Shown: piece by piece, positions 1-8,281 of the stretch
Position numbering within the stretch: position 1 is the stretch's first letter
Layout of the letters: each line of letters begins with the position of its first letter
Source: JANRKB01 sp033763695
GTDB lineage: Bacteria > Planctomycetota > Phycisphaerae > Phycisphaerales > UBA1924
DNA length: 46,777 bases
Reading direction: 5' to 3'
Assembly (NCBI GenBank): GCA_033763695.1
Contig: JANRKB010000007.1
Location: 1 to 46,777, forward strand
The notes under the pieces: model-generated
The model's input: the letters and a program-made list of their open reading frames with translations, nothing else
The model's database searches: none
Told to the model about the DNA's origin: nothing
Translations under genes and position numbers: made by a program

Positions 1-1
1 C

Positions 2-277
2 ATCAGCACCAGCGCCGCCAAGAAGTCGGGCTACATCAGCGTCATCGACGCCGACGGCGAGTTCCGCGCCACGCAGGGCGAGTACAGCATCGAGAAGAAC
101 ACGATCCGCATTACCAAGGCCACGATGGACGCGCTCGCCGCCGAGCCGGGCATGATCGCTGGCGTCACGCCAAGCGACATCATCGACGGCGATCGTCACG
201 GCCATCGCGACGAGCAGCGCTCCGACGCCAAGGGCGGCAAGCAGACCAAGACCAGCAAGAAGAAGGTGTCGGCGTGA
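2..277 (+). CDS. astA: Probable arginine N-succinyltransferase, C-terminal part (5' end outside window)
   Basis: This is an open frame of 91 codons that enters from the left edge and ends in TGA at 275-277, overlapping the GTG start of astD by four bases (GTGA). The visible part contains an FRA tripeptide, then a segment IRITKATMDAL and VTPSDII, followed by a Lys-rich tail. That order resembles the C-terminus of AstA proteins, where an FRA motif is followed by an 'I-R-I-S/T...A..L' segment. AstA transfers succinyl from succinyl-CoA to arginine, the first step of the AST pathway. The assignment rests mainly on coupling to astD and on this weak similarity; the catalytic domain is outside the window. 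The basic tail may be a lineage-specific extension. Confidence 0.55.
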   Translation: MSTSAAKKSGYISVIDADGEFRATQGEYSIEKNTIRITKATMDALAAEPGMIAGVTPSDIIDGDRHGHRDEQRSDAKGGKQTKTSKKKVSA

Positions 278-1827
278 GTTCACATCCCTCGCTGCAGCGC
301 GGCCCGGCCGATCTCGTCGCCGGTCAGTGGCGGCAACTCTCCTCCGGCGCAAACACGCTGACCTCGCGCAACCCCGCTCGCCCGACGCACACGATCTGGT
401 CCGGCGCGCCGGTGCTGTCGCACGCCGCCGAGGCCGCGCGTGCCGCCCGCGATGCGGGCCGCGAGTGGAGTCGCTGGCCGTTGGAGAAGCGGATCGGGGT
501 GCTGCGCGAGTTCCAGAAGATCTGCGCAGCGCGACTCGACGCGATCACGATGCTGATCCGCGACGAGACCGGCAAAGTTTCGTGGGACGCGAAGGGTGAA
601 GCGGGCTTGCTGGGCCCCAAGGTCGATATCACGCTCGATCAGTCCGCCGAGGGCGCGATGCGCCGCGTCACCGGGCTTGAACTCGATCTGGGCGGCACCA
701 AGCGTGGCCGCAGTTGGTTCAGGCCGCACGGCGTGATGGCCGTGCTCGGGCCGTTCAACTTCCCGATGCACCTGCCCAACGGGCACATCGTCCCCGCGCT
801 CGCGATGGGCAACACCATCGTGCTCAAGCCCAGCGACAAGACCCCCGCCTGCGGACAACTACTCGGCGAGTTGTATCAGGCCGCGCTCGAAGCCGCGGGC
901 GCGCCGCGCGGCGTGGTCAACGTCGTTCAGGGCGGCGCGGATGTCGCCAAGGCGCTCATCGCCAGCGACGACGTCGACGGCATTCTCTTCACCGGCTCGT
1001 GGCCCGTCGGCCGCCGCATTCTTGAAGCCAATCTCGATCGCCCCGGTCGCATCGTCGCGCTGGAGATGGGCGGCAACAACGCCGCCGTCATCCTGCCCGA
1101 CGCCGATCTGAAGCAGGCGGTGATCGAGTGCGTCCGCTGCGCGTTCATCACCAGCGGCCAGCGCTGCACCTGCACGCGCCGCGTGATTGTCCACGAATCG
1201 GTCGCCTCCAAGGTCATCCCGGCGATCTGCAAGGCCGCCAGCGCGCTGATCATCGGCGACCCGGCCGCGACGCACCCTGTGTTCATGGGTCCGGTCATCA
1301 ACGCCGACGCGCAGCGCGGCATTCTCGACGCGCAGGCTCGCTTCGTCGCCGCGGGCGCAGAAGCACTCGTGCCCGCGACCGCCTCCGACGCGGGCACCGG
1401 CGGCTCCTACGTCACGCCCGGTGTGCTGCGCGTGGACGCCTTCCGCGCCGACGACGAGGGCGGCGGCTGCGACGTCGAAGTGTTCGGCCCGCTGCTTCGC
1501 ATCAGCGTCGTGAAGAACCTGGACGACGCCATCGCGCAGGCGAACGCGACACGCTACGGGCTGGCCGCGTCGATCTTCACGCGCGATCAGAACGCCATCG
1601 ATCGATTCCTGCACGAAGCCAAGGCCGGCTGCGTCAACATCAACTGCGGCACCGCCGGTGCCAGCAGCAAGCTGCCCTTCGGCGGCCTGGGCCTCAGCGG
1701 CAACCATCGCCCGGCGGGGTCATTCAGCCTCGACTACTGCGCGTATCCCGTCGCGGGGATGCTCGAAGGTGGGGCGGCGTTCACTCAAGCCGCGGGCATG
1801 CAGTTCGAAGACGCCTGGCTCGCATGA
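274..1827 (+). CDS. astD: N-succinylglutamate 5-semialdehyde dehydrogenase
   Basis: The 517-residue protein belongs to the NAD-dependent aldehyde dehydrogenase family. It oxidises N-succinylglutamate semialdehyde to N-succinylglutamate, the fourth step of arginine succinyltransferase catabolism. The fold is complete: a cofactor-binding segment GPFNFPMHLPNGH (about 159-171), a Rossmann loop FTGSWPVGRR (239-248), the general base Glu264 in ALEMGGNN and the nucleophile Cys298 in SGQRCTC. ALEMGGNN and GQRCTC are hallmarks that separate AstD from other aldehyde dehydrogenases. The GTG start overlaps the stop of the upstream gene by four bases, so translational coupling with the probable astA is likely. 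A VOC-fold gene follows 37 bases later. The name is fairly secure; substrate specificity is inferred from family motifs. Confidence 0.9.
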   Translation: MSSHPSLQRGPADLVAGQWRQLSSGANTLTSRNPARPTHTIWSGAPVLSHAAEAARAARDAGREWSRWPLEKRIGVLREFQKICAARLDAITMLIRDETGKVSWDAKGEAGLLGPKVDITLDQSAEGAMRRVTGLELDLGGTKRGRSWFRPHGVMAVLGPFNFPMHLPNGHIVPALAMGNTIVLKPSDKTPACGQLLGELYQAALEAAGAPRGVVNVVQGGADVAKALIASDDVDGILFTGSWPVGRRILEANLDRPGRIVALEMGGNNAAVILPDADLKQAVIECVRCAFITSGQRCTCTRRVIVHESVASKVIPAICKAASALIIGDPAATHPVFMGPVINADAQRGILDAQARFVAAGAEALVPATASDAGTGGSYVTPGVLRVDAFRADDEGGGCDVEVFGPLLRISVVKNLDDAIAQANATRYGLAASIFTRDQNAIDRFLHEAKAGCVNINCGTAGASSKLPFGGLGLSGNHRPAGSFSLDYCAYPVAGMLEGGAAFTQAAGMQFEDAWLA

Positions 1828-1864
1828 CCGACGGCGGCACGCTCTTGTGCCAACGATCGCTCTC

Positions 1865-2248
1865 ATGCACATCACCCGGTTCACGCTCACCGTCCGCGAC
1901 TATGACGAGGCGATCGCGTTCTACACGCGCGTGCTCGGCTGGCGACTGCTCGAAGACACGCCGCGTGAGGGCGGCAAGCGCTGGGTGCGTGTGTCGCCGG
2001 GTGAGGGCGGCCCCGACGTTCTGCTCGCGCGAGCGGCGGGGGAGCGACAACTCGCGAGCGTCGGCAACCAGACCGGCGGGCGCGTCTTCATCTTCCTGCA
2101 CACTGACGACTTTGAGCGCGACTATGCCGCGATGAGATCGCGCGGCGTGGTGTTTGTGCGCGAGCCGCAGACACACGACTACGGCACCGTCGCGGTCTTT
2201 CAGGATCTGTATGGAAACCTGTTCGACCTGATCGGGCCGACGCGGTGA
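1865..2248 (+). CDS. VOC-superfamily (glyoxalase/bleomycin-resistance fold) protein
   Basis: This 127-residue protein has the paired beta-alpha-beta-beta-beta architecture of the vicinal oxygen chelate superfamily. It opens with MHITRFTLTVRDYDEAIAFY, where an early His and the 'D.A..FY' pattern are typical, and closes with a YGNLFDLIGP segment matching the usual 'DP.GN..EL' end, with Asp where many members have the metal-ligand Glu. I chose the ATG at 1865 because the fold begins there; the frame is open further upstream inside astD without family similarity. VOC proteins include glyoxalases, dioxygenases and resistance proteins, so no substrate can be given. It may be co-transcribed with astD. 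The next gene converges on it. Confidence 0.8.
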   Translation: MHITRFTLTVRDYDEAIAFYTRVLGWRLLEDTPREGGKRWVRVSPGEGGPDVLLARAAGERQLASVGNQTGGRVFIFLHTDDFERDYAAMRSRGVVFVREPQTHDYGTVAVFQDLYGNLFDLIGPTR

Positions 2249-2334
2249 AGAACGCTTCACGCTCGCGTCTGCGAAAGCGCAGTATTCTGGCGGCGAGAGG
2301 TACCTGTAACTGGTTCAGCCGCGATGCGAGTGCG

Positions 2335-3714
2335 TCACGCCTTCACCACACCCAGCGGCCTGTACATTCCTTCCAGCACGACCTTCGAGTCAGCCTTCAG
2401 CCAGTGCTCCAGCACGCCCGCGTAGACGCTGCGGAAGTCGATCTTGAACTTCAGGTCGCCGTCGTCCAGGTCCGTCAATGACGGATGCTCGCCGATGACG
2501 CCCGCCTGACACATCGGGCCAAAGAGGAACAGCGGCGCCGCGGTGCCGTGGTCGGTGCCGCCGCTGGCGTTCTGCGCCACGCGCCGTCCGAACTCGCTGA
2601 AGCACATCGTCATGACGCGGATGTCGTTGCCCTGGGCCTTGAGTTCCTTGTAGAACGCGCTCACGGCCTCGGACAGTTGGCTCAGCAGTTGCCCGTGGCG
2701 GCCTTGTGCGCCGCCCTGGCCCGCGTGCGTGTCGAACCCGCCAAGGTTGACGTAGTACACCTTGGTCTTCAGCCCCGCCTGAATCATGCTCGAAACCATC
2801 GACAACTGGCGTCCCAGATCCGTGCCCGGGAACGTCACCTGCGGCTTGGTCTTCACGGCCTTGCGAATCAGCGAGCTGCTCACCTGCGCGTCGAGACTCG
2901 TGCGCATCAAGAATGCCGCGTTGGAGTCCTTGCGCGACGCATCAGCGTCGCCGCGCTCGGCGATGTCCTGATAGGGCTTCTTGAGCGACTCGTGGATGTC
3001 CTCGCCGGTCCAGCGGAAGAGTTCTGCCGACTCAAACGCGATCGGCTTGATCCGCCGTCCCTGCATTGCCAGCGGCGCAGTGCGACCAATCGCGATGCCC
3101 GGCTGCGTGTTCTCGGGAGTGTTGGCTGCGCCATTGCTCGCGTCAGCGGCCTTGGCGTTCTGCGTCGCGCTCGCGGGCTTGGGCGCGCTGCCCGATTCGC
3201 CCTTGCCATAGCCGCAGCACTCAGCATCGAAGTAGCGGCCAAGCCAGCCGTCGCCGGTGGCGCTCAAATCAGCGGTGTGCCAGATGTCCATCGACTTGAA
3301 GTGCGAGCGATTGGGGTTGGGATAGCCCACGCCCTGCACAACCGCGGCGAGCCCTTCGTCGAACATCGCCTTCATGGCTTTCATCTGCGGGTGCAGGCCG
3401 ACGCCGTCGGCGTTGGGGCCGCTCAGACGCAGCACCTGATCGCGCTGCACGGCGATGCTCGTGCGGACCTTCGAGTACTGGTCCATGCCAAAGGGCACGA
3501 CCGTATTCAGGCCGTCATTGCCGCCCGAGAGCTGGATCACCACGAGCACGCGCTCATCGGGCACGCCCGGCAGCGATGAAACGCCGGCCTCAAGCATGCG
3601 ACGGCTCATCGCCAGCGCGGACGAGTTGAGGAACGCCGGAATGGTGGCCGCGGCTGAGGCGAGCGTGATGCCCGTCTGCAGGAACTGGCGGCGTGAATAT
3701 GCGCTGTCCGTCAT
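2335..3714 (-). CDS. Tat-exported DUF1501 protein
   Basis: This 459-residue protein starts with a twin-arginine leader (YSRRQFLQTGITLASAAATI; Arg8-Arg9), so it is predicted to be exported folded. The body carries DUF1501 features: LVVIQLSGGNDGLNTVVP near residues 55-75, which is the sulfatase/phosphatase-like 'GGNDGLN' signature; a FDTHAGQ motif; and a SEFGRR...GTDHGTA segment near residues 375-400. DUF1501 proteins are related to the alkaline phosphatase superfamily, but their activity is not established. The gene lies 136 bases downstream of the DUF1800 gene on the same strand. That pairing recurs throughout planctomycetes, and the two are thought to work together. Its end faces the VOC gene convergently across an 86-base spacer. 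Confidence 0.9.
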   Translation of the reverse strand: MTDSAYSRRQFLQTGITLASAAATIPAFLNSSALAMSRRMLEAGVSSLPGVPDERVLVVIQLSGGNDGLNTVVPFGMDQYSKVRTSIAVQRDQVLRLSGPNADGVGLHPQMKAMKAMFDEGLAAVVQGVGYPNPNRSHFKSMDIWHTADLSATGDGWLGRYFDAECCGYGKGESGSAPKPASATQNAKAADASNGAANTPENTQPGIAIGRTAPLAMQGRRIKPIAFESAELFRWTGEDIHESLKKPYQDIAERGDADASRKDSNAAFLMRTSLDAQVSSSLIRKAVKTKPQVTFPGTDLGRQLSMVSSMIQAGLKTKVYYVNLGGFDTHAGQGGAQGRHGQLLSQLSEAVSAFYKELKAQGNDIRVMTMCFSEFGRRVAQNASGGTDHGTAAPLFLFGPMCQAGVIGEHPSLTDLDDGDLKFKIDFRSVYAGVLEHWLKADSKVVLEGMYRPLGVVKA

Positions 3715-3773
3715 GGTGTCTCCCCGAACATTCGATCCAAGTCGCTGACCAGATCCGACTTCATTTCCACTCG

Positions 3774-3834
3774 ATGCCCGATGCCTTCATCCGAATGCCG
3801 AATGCCTTCTGCTCGTACCCAGTGCCCACTGCCG
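3774..3834. repeat. Degenerate heptamer repeat in the DUF1800-DUF1501 spacer
   Basis: Read on the plus strand, the segment is a run of 7-base units: ATGCCCG, ATGCCTT, CATCCGA, ATGCCGA and ATGCCTT, then after a break AGTGCCC and ACTGCCG. On the minus strand, the sense strand of the flanking genes, this is the GGCATYR unit also found at 14213, 17035 and 21156. It lies wholly within the 136-base spacer. Confidence 0.75.
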
Positions 3835-3850
3835 AGCCCCTTCCCTCGCC

Positions 3851-5434
3851 TCAACACAACTGATACTCCGGCATCGCCGTGATCAGCAGCAGCATCGCCA
3901 CCAGATGATCGTTCTCGATCGCGCCGCTGTGCCCCGCGAGGAAGCCCAGCAACGTTTCGCGTGCGTGCGACGGCGTGCCGCCCAGCGTGAGCCTCAGCAG
4001 ATAATCAGTGACCGCCGCGGGATCGTTCTCCGCGCCGGGATTGGCCTTGCGCAGCTCATCGAGCAGCTCGGTCGCCTCATACTTCAGCGTGTCGGCCGTC
4101 GCGTCATAACCCTGCGGCTTCTTGCCCGTCAGCAGATACGCCATGATGTTCTGGCGCACGAACACCGTGCTGGTGTTGATCCACGAGCGGCCGCCGTCCC
4201 AACCCTTGACGCTGGGCGGGTACATGATGTTCTGGCCCATCAGGTCCAGCGCGTCATTGAGCAGAGCAAGGTCGCGTGCCGGCGTGTTCAGCGAGCGGAT
4301 CGCGCCCACCACCAGTTGCACGGGCGACTTGATCTGTTCGCCCATGATGCGTGGGTGATAGAAGTGCTCGCTGAGGAACATGCGCCGCAGCATCGGCTTG
4401 AGTTCGTACTTGTTGGCGGCGAGGGTTTGCGCGAGCGCGCGGATCACGCTCCGCTGCGCGGGGTCGAGTTCGCCGTCGCCGGCCCGCTCGGCGGGCGGCA
4501 GTTCCGCAACAAAGAAGCCGTAGAGCTTGCGTGCAAAGAACCGCGGACACGCAGGCTGCTGCAAGATGATCTTGACGAACTCATCGCCGTCGAATGCGCC
4601 GTTCTTGCCCAGGATGGTCTTTGCGCCCGTGTCGTGGTTGTTCTTCTGGAACGTGAAGTCGTCGTCGACGAAGGTGTAGCCCGTGAGCGCTCGCGCGCCT
4701 TCCTTGATGTCCTTCTCGGTGTAGTTGCCGATGCCGAGGCTGAACAGCTCCATCAGTTCGCGTGCGAGATTCTCGTTGGCCCTGCCCTTGCGCGAATCGT
4801 TGTTGTCGAGGTATGCGATCATCGCCGGGTCGCGGATGATCTGGAAGAGCAGGTTGCCGATGTTGCCCACAGCGTGTGCACGGAACAGCTCGTTCTGCTT
4901 GAACATGTGGTAGCTGTTCTCGATCGTGCGATAGCTGGTCGCGAAGTGGCCGTGGAAGAAGAGCGCCATCTTCTCCTGCAGCGGGCGGCCCGTCTGCACC
5001 ATCTTGCGAAGCCACCACTTCTGCACTTCCGCGATCTGGCGTCGATCCTGCTGCTCGCGCTGCTGGCGCATCAGTCGGATCTTCGCGAGCGCGTCCTCGT
5101 CCTGAGCCCGTGCCGCGGCTTGCTGCGCCTTGCGCTCCTCGTCCGTCGGCGGACGCATGATGTTTCTGTCAAACAGATCGCCCGCCGCCGCTTCTTCCGG
5201 CACATTGTCAACGTCCAGCAGATAGTCGACCGCGCGTTCCGGGCCCCACGAGGCGAGGAGTTGGATCTGTTGAGGCGTGCCGCCAAACCCGGCCCGCCAC
5301 AGGAGGTGGCGTGCCTGCTCGTAGCCGAAGTTCGCGGGCTTGATCGGCGTCAGTGACTGCGTCAGTCGTCCGGCGTCGTCACCGGCCGCGCCAGTTCGCG
5401 TCGCCGGAGAACTCGGAGCGGGTTGAAGTGGCAT
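3851..5434 (-). CDS. DUF1800 domain protein
   Basis: This 527-residue protein fits the DUF1800 family over most of its length. It has the N-terminal signature ARHLLWRAGFGGTPQQI (about 41-57), the KMALFFHGHFATS block (about 155-167), NENLARELMELFSLG (about 219-233), and a C-terminal PPSVKGWDGGRSWINT segment. A long charged helix rich in Lys, Arg and Glu (about 100-140) precedes the FHGHF block. No clear signal peptide is visible at the chosen ATG, unlike the Tat leader of its DUF1501 partner. The biochemical role of DUF1800 is unknown. It lies between ctaA (203 bases upstream) and the DUF1501 gene, all on the minus strand. Confidence 0.9.
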   Translation of the reverse strand: MPLQPAPSSPATRTGAAGDDAGRLTQSLTPIKPANFGYEQARHLLWRAGFGGTPQQIQLLASWGPERAVDYLLDVDNVPEEAAAGDLFDRNIMRPPTDEERKAQQAAARAQDEDALAKIRLMRQQREQQDRRQIAEVQKWWLRKMVQTGRPLQEKMALFFHGHFATSYRTIENSYHMFKQNELFRAHAVGNIGNLLFQIIRDPAMIAYLDNNDSRKGRANENLARELMELFSLGIGNYTEKDIKEGARALTGYTFVDDDFTFQKNNHDTGAKTILGKNGAFDGDEFVKIILQQPACPRFFARKLYGFFVAELPPAERAGDGELDPAQRSVIRALAQTLAANKYELKPMLRRMFLSEHFYHPRIMGEQIKSPVQLVVGAIRSLNTPARDLALLNDALDLMGQNIMYPPSVKGWDGGRSWINTSTVFVRQNIMAYLLTGKKPQGYDATADTLKYEATELLDELRKANPGAENDPAAVTDYLLRLTLGGTPSHARETLLGFLAGHSGAIENDHLVAMLLLITAMPEYQLC

Positions 5435-5637
5435 CTCACAACCTCCGCGGCACGGCTCGGACCGATCCCCGGGAAAACCCGAGACGATCGATCACGTCCA
5501 TCCACCATCGGCATAACGCCCGCACTCGGGCGAGATTGCCCGATCGCGTATGCCGACGCGCAGTATGCCATGCCTTGCCCGGTCCGGGAAGTGCAATCTT
5601 GCCACCAGCCGCCCGCCAACCTCCCTTGGTGCCCGCG

Positions 5638-7014
5638 TCAGGCTGCCGCCACGGGCTGCGCTCGCGGAAGCCGCCGCACGAGTACAAAGTTCGCGGCCAC
5701 CAGCGACAGGAAAATCGCCCCATTGGCCTGGTGGGCCGTGCGGATGATCGCCTCCGTGACATTGCTGGCGGCAGGCCCGCTGCCCGCAAAGAAGAACGCG
5801 CCCCACCCCAGCATGAACTGGACGAACACCACCGCCAGCACGCCGCGACCGAGCAGGTTCAGGATCCGGGCCGTCGATGCCGCGCCCTCGACCTTTGCGT
5901 TCGCCCGCGCCTCGTCCGCGGCCTTGATCGCCATGAACGCCGCCGCCGTTGCGAAGATCACGACCAAGACGGAAAGCGCGATGTGCGAATAGAGCGGATG
6001 CGGCGAGCGCAAATGGCGGTACATCGCGCCGAAGATCAGTTGCAGGATGCTGATGTGCAGTGCGCCGGTGGCGAACAGTCGGGCCCGCCGGTTGGCCGCC
6101 GTGATGACCTCGCCCGCATGCGCGTACGCGACGGACATGTACATCGCCAGTGCGGCGAGCAGCGCGAAGATGAGTTGCGCCAGGATGCCGTGCAGCATCG
6201 CGAGCACGCGATTGTCCAGCGTGACGCGTGTGCCGCCCAGGATTCCCTGCACGCAGATCAAGGCAAATGCCGCGACCGCGAGCGTCTTTTGCCAGCCTGG
6301 TCGCCGACTTGCCAGCGTGCCGATCATCAGCACCGTGACGCACATGCCCGCAAACACGCCGAAAAGACGGTGCGCGTGCTCGAGATAGACGTTCGGCGCC
6401 GCCCGCGGCCCGAGCGGATAGAGGAACATGTTGCTGCCGAAGGTGTTGGGCCAGTCCGGCACCGCCATCCCGCTGGCCGTGCTGGTTACCAATCCGCCCA
6501 CAAACACCAGCGGCACGATCGCCGCGATCGTGACGAGCACGAAGTGGGGGAGCCACTCTCGGCTCGCCGGGCGTGCCGCAGGAAGCATGCCGCGGCCGAT
6601 GCCCGCGATCAGACCCAGCACCGTTCCGGTCGTGACGAACCCGAGCGCGATCAGCCACGCGTCGGGGCGGACGCTTGCCGTGGCCGGGTCGGTGGCATTC
6701 GCCAACTCGGAGGTCTTTGTCCCCAGGACGGGCAGGCTTGGGAGGGTCGAGACGAATCCGACCAGCAGGCCGCTGACGATCGTCGAGCGCTGAGCGATCG
6801 CCGCCACGCGACCCGCGGCCAGCCCCAGTGCGATCAGCCAGACGCCCAGCAAAATCGGCAGTGAAATCGGCTCAGCCAGTTGCAGCCACGGGTGGTGCGT
6901 CACGAACCACGCGATCCACAGCATGACCGCGGCAAAGAATCCACCGGTCAAAACTGGTCCGATAAGACTGATTGGACCGACGGGACGGGATGAGCCAGAG
7001 TTTTCCACAGCCAC
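5638..7014 (-). CDS. ctaA: Heme A synthase (CtaA/Cox15 family) with extra N-terminal membrane domain
   Basis: The protein has 458 residues and converts heme O to heme A for the oxidase encoded opposite. The Cox15 core occupies about residues 180-450. It shows GGLVTSTASGMAVPDWPNTF, the conserved histidine pair region EHAHRLFG, a second His in AMLHG, then HISILQLIFGAMYRHL and RTAHQANGAIFLSL, giving the four heme-ligand histidine sites of the family. In front of the core are about 170 residues with roughly four hydrophobic segments (near 15-35, 48-68, 80-98 and 117-137), which make it longer than the usual 300-360. The ATG at 7014 is followed by a short polar segment. It is divergent from actA. 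No ctaB (heme O synthase) is present in this window. Confidence 0.9.
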   Translation of the reverse strand: MAVENSGSSRPVGPISLIGPVLTGGFFAAVMLWIAWFVTHHPWLQLAEPISLPILLGVWLIALGLAAGRVAAIAQRSTIVSGLLVGFVSTLPSLPVLGTKTSELANATDPATASVRPDAWLIALGFVTTGTVLGLIAGIGRGMLPAARPASREWLPHFVLVTIAAIVPLVFVGGLVTSTASGMAVPDWPNTFGSNMFLYPLGPRAAPNVYLEHAHRLFGVFAGMCVTVLMIGTLASRRPGWQKTLAVAAFALICVQGILGGTRVTLDNRVLAMLHGILAQLIFALLAALAMYMSVAYAHAGEVITAANRRARLFATGALHISILQLIFGAMYRHLRSPHPLYSHIALSVLVVIFATAAAFMAIKAADEARANAKVEGAASTARILNLLGRGVLAVVFVQFMLGWGAFFFAGSGPAASNVTEAIIRTAHQANGAIFLSLVAANFVLVRRLPRAQPVAAA

Positions 7015-7035
7015 TCCAAATCGTGAGAAAGTTCT

Positions 7036-7050
7036 TGCGACTCAGTCTCA
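7036..7050. promoter_or_regulatory. Candidate 7-1-7 operator upstream of ctaA
   Basis: The 15 bases TGCGACTCAGTCTCA form two 7-base inverted arms with one central base and one arm mismatch. The layout and the TG...CA ends resemble a Fur-type 7-1-7 box, but with more G and C. It ends 22 bases before the ctaA start codon. Binding by any regulator is inference. Confidence 0.25.
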
Positions 7051-7384
7051 TTTGCGGCCAGACGGGAATCGGGCCTTGACAGCGTATGCTCTCGCCGCAC
7101 AAATTGCTGCCTCACAGAAACGCCCGGGTTCCGTACCGGGGGTATCGTTCGCTGGGAGTTCGTCGGGTTGTGCAGGTTTCGATTCGCGGGTTGTCGGACG
7201 TTGTCTTGAGTTTTTCAGCATGGATCGCTTGGCAGATGGGTGTTCTGCATCGGGCATGACGCCGGTGGTTTCCCACTGTTGAGATCAGTCTCTCCACGAT
7301 TCCGACGCCGTCGCTCGGACGGGTTGGTGTCGAGACTTTGCGGCAAGACGCGTCAAAGGGCGCACCGCAGGGCCGCGTTGCAAA

Positions 7385-7390
7385 GAGGAG
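7385..7390 (+). promoter_or_regulatory. Shine-Dalgarno site deciding the actA GTG start
   Basis: GAGGAG ends six bases before the GTG at 7397, which supports that codon as the start of actA and of the whole respiratory operon. Confidence 0.75.
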
Positions 7391-7396
7391 TACCCC

Positions 7397-8125
7397 GTGT
7401 CGGTCTTGTTCCCCAAGTCCTTCAACGTGTTCCCGACCGTCGCCGCCATCGCGGGCCTGTGCGTGGCCGGGTCGGCGATCGGCGGGTTCTGGTACTACGC
7501 CACCCCCAAGTTCTTTGAGGTCGGCTATCAGCCCAAGCAGCCCGGCGATCCGGGCAGCGAAGTCGGCTTCCCGCACCACCTCCACGCGGGCAAGCTCGGC
7601 ATGGACTGCCGCTATTGCCACACCAAGGTCGAGACCTCCTACGAGGCCAACATCCCCAACGTGGCGACGTGCTACGGCTGTCACAGCGAGAACAAACTCA
7701 AGACCTGGTCGACGCAGCGCGTGAAGTTTGTCCGCGAGGCTTACGCCAAGGATGAGGCGATCGTCTGGCGCCGCGTCCACAAGGTGCCGGATTATGTTCA
7801 CAACTTCCCGCACCACGTCCACGTCAATGCCGGCGTGAGCTGCTACTCGTGCCACGGCCAGATCGACGCGATGCCCTACGTGTACCAGGCCCAGCCGCTG
7901 GGCATGGGCTGGTGCCTTGAGTGCCATCGCAACCCCGAGGCGAACTTGGTGCCCAAGGACATGGTGACGAACCTCGTCGCCGTGCAGGACATGCTGGCCA
8001 AGCGCGTGAGCGGCGAGCCGGTGATGTACGGCGGCCAGCAGAAGAACTCGGCCGACCTGGCCAAGCAACTCGTCGATTCGCTGGAGAACGCTCCGCCACA
8101 GAACTGCGGCGCGTGTCACTACTGA
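7397..8125 (+). CDS. actA: Alternative complex III subunit ActA, pentaheme cytochrome c
   Basis: The 242-residue protein has an N-terminal membrane anchor (about 10-35) and five CxxCH heme-attachment motifs in order: CRYCH, CYGCH, CYSCH, CLECH and CGACH, the last three residues from the C-terminus. Five hemes is the known count for ActA of alternative complex III, which oxidises menaquinol and passes electrons to a cytochrome c or directly to a caa3 oxidase. The hemes would lie on the periplasmic face. The GTG start follows a strong GAGGAG. It is the first gene of the operon. The spacer to actB (156 bases) is unusual in holding two repeat types, and no terminator is seen there. Confidence 0.93.
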   Translation: MSVLFPKSFNVFPTVAAIAGLCVAGSAIGGFWYYATPKFFEVGYQPKQPGDPGSEVGFPHHLHAGKLGMDCRYCHTKVETSYEANIPNVATCYGCHSENKLKTWSTQRVKFVREAYAKDEAIVWRRVHKVPDYVHNFPHHVHVNAGVSCYSCHGQIDAMPYVYQAQPLGMGWCLECHRNPEANLVPKDMVTNLVAVQDMLAKRVSGEPVMYGGQQKNSADLAKQLVDSLENAPPQNCGACHY

Positions 8126-8142
8126 GCAAGCGACAGTGCAGC

Positions 8143-8202
8143 GAAGAGACGGAGATACGGAGAGACGGAGAGACGGAGAGACGGAGAGACGAAGTGCGGA
8201 AG
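8143..8202. repeat. GGAGAGAC octamer tandem repeat and GAGACGAAG element
   Basis: Six consecutive 8-base units run from 8143 to 8190. Four are exactly GGAGAGAC and the first two (GAAGAGAC, GGAGATAC) differ by one base. The repeat runs into an 18-base segment (8185-8202, ending GAAGTGCGGAAG) that is present inverted and exact at 22107-22124. It lies in the actA-actB spacer. Confidence 0.85.
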
Positions 8203-8226
8203 CGCAAAGTCACGCCTCGCGATTCG

Positions 8227-8267
8227 AATGCCTTGTCCAAGTGCCTAGTGCCGATTGCCTAGTGCCC
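8227..8267. repeat. Degenerate heptamer repeat before actB
   Basis: The units are AATGCCT, TGTCCA (one base short), AGTGCCT, AGTGCCG, ATTGCCT and AGTGCCC. It is the complement of the GGCATYR-type heptamer found in other spacers, here with GGCACT and GGCAAT variants, and in the antisense orientation relative to the operon. It ends 14 bases before the actB start. Confidence 0.7.
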
Positions 8268-8281
8268 TTTGAGTGAGACCC

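Larger units (their letters stand above)
7015..7396. promoter_or_regulatory. Divergent ctaA/actA control region
   Basis: This 382-base spacer separates the start of ctaA (minus) from actA (plus), so it must hold promoters for both unless actA is read from elsewhere. I see no credible gene in it. A perfect TTGACA lies at 7076-7081 on the plus strand, but the best spaced -10 (ACAAAT, 7099-7104) is poor. A near-palindrome sits at 7036-7050, close to ctaA. The distance of about 290 bases from TTGACA to actA would leave a long leader. Confidence 0.5.

Noticed and set aside
2269..2288. CTGCG/CGCAG hairpin after the VOC gene as a terminator
   Set aside because: It has only five pairs and a poor T tail (TATTCT), too weak to call.
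5353..6864. Plus-strand open frame of 503 codons opposite ctaA
   Set aside because: It is Arg/Gln/His-rich with no hydrophobic core, and ctaA on the other strand has all its histidine motifs.
7076..7104. Plus-strand promoter with TTGACA and ACAAAT
   Set aside because: The -35 is perfect but the -10 matches only half of the consensus, and the distance to actA is long. It is mentioned in the control region but not called on its own.
7015..7396. Small open frames in the ctaA-actA spacer
   Set aside because: They are short, without ribosome sites, and extend across the ctaA start from its antisense strand.
8273..8281. GTG at 8273 as the actB start
   Set aside because: It is in frame but adds only three residues. 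The ATG at 8282 is the stronger codon, and neither has a clear ribosome site, so ATG was preferred.
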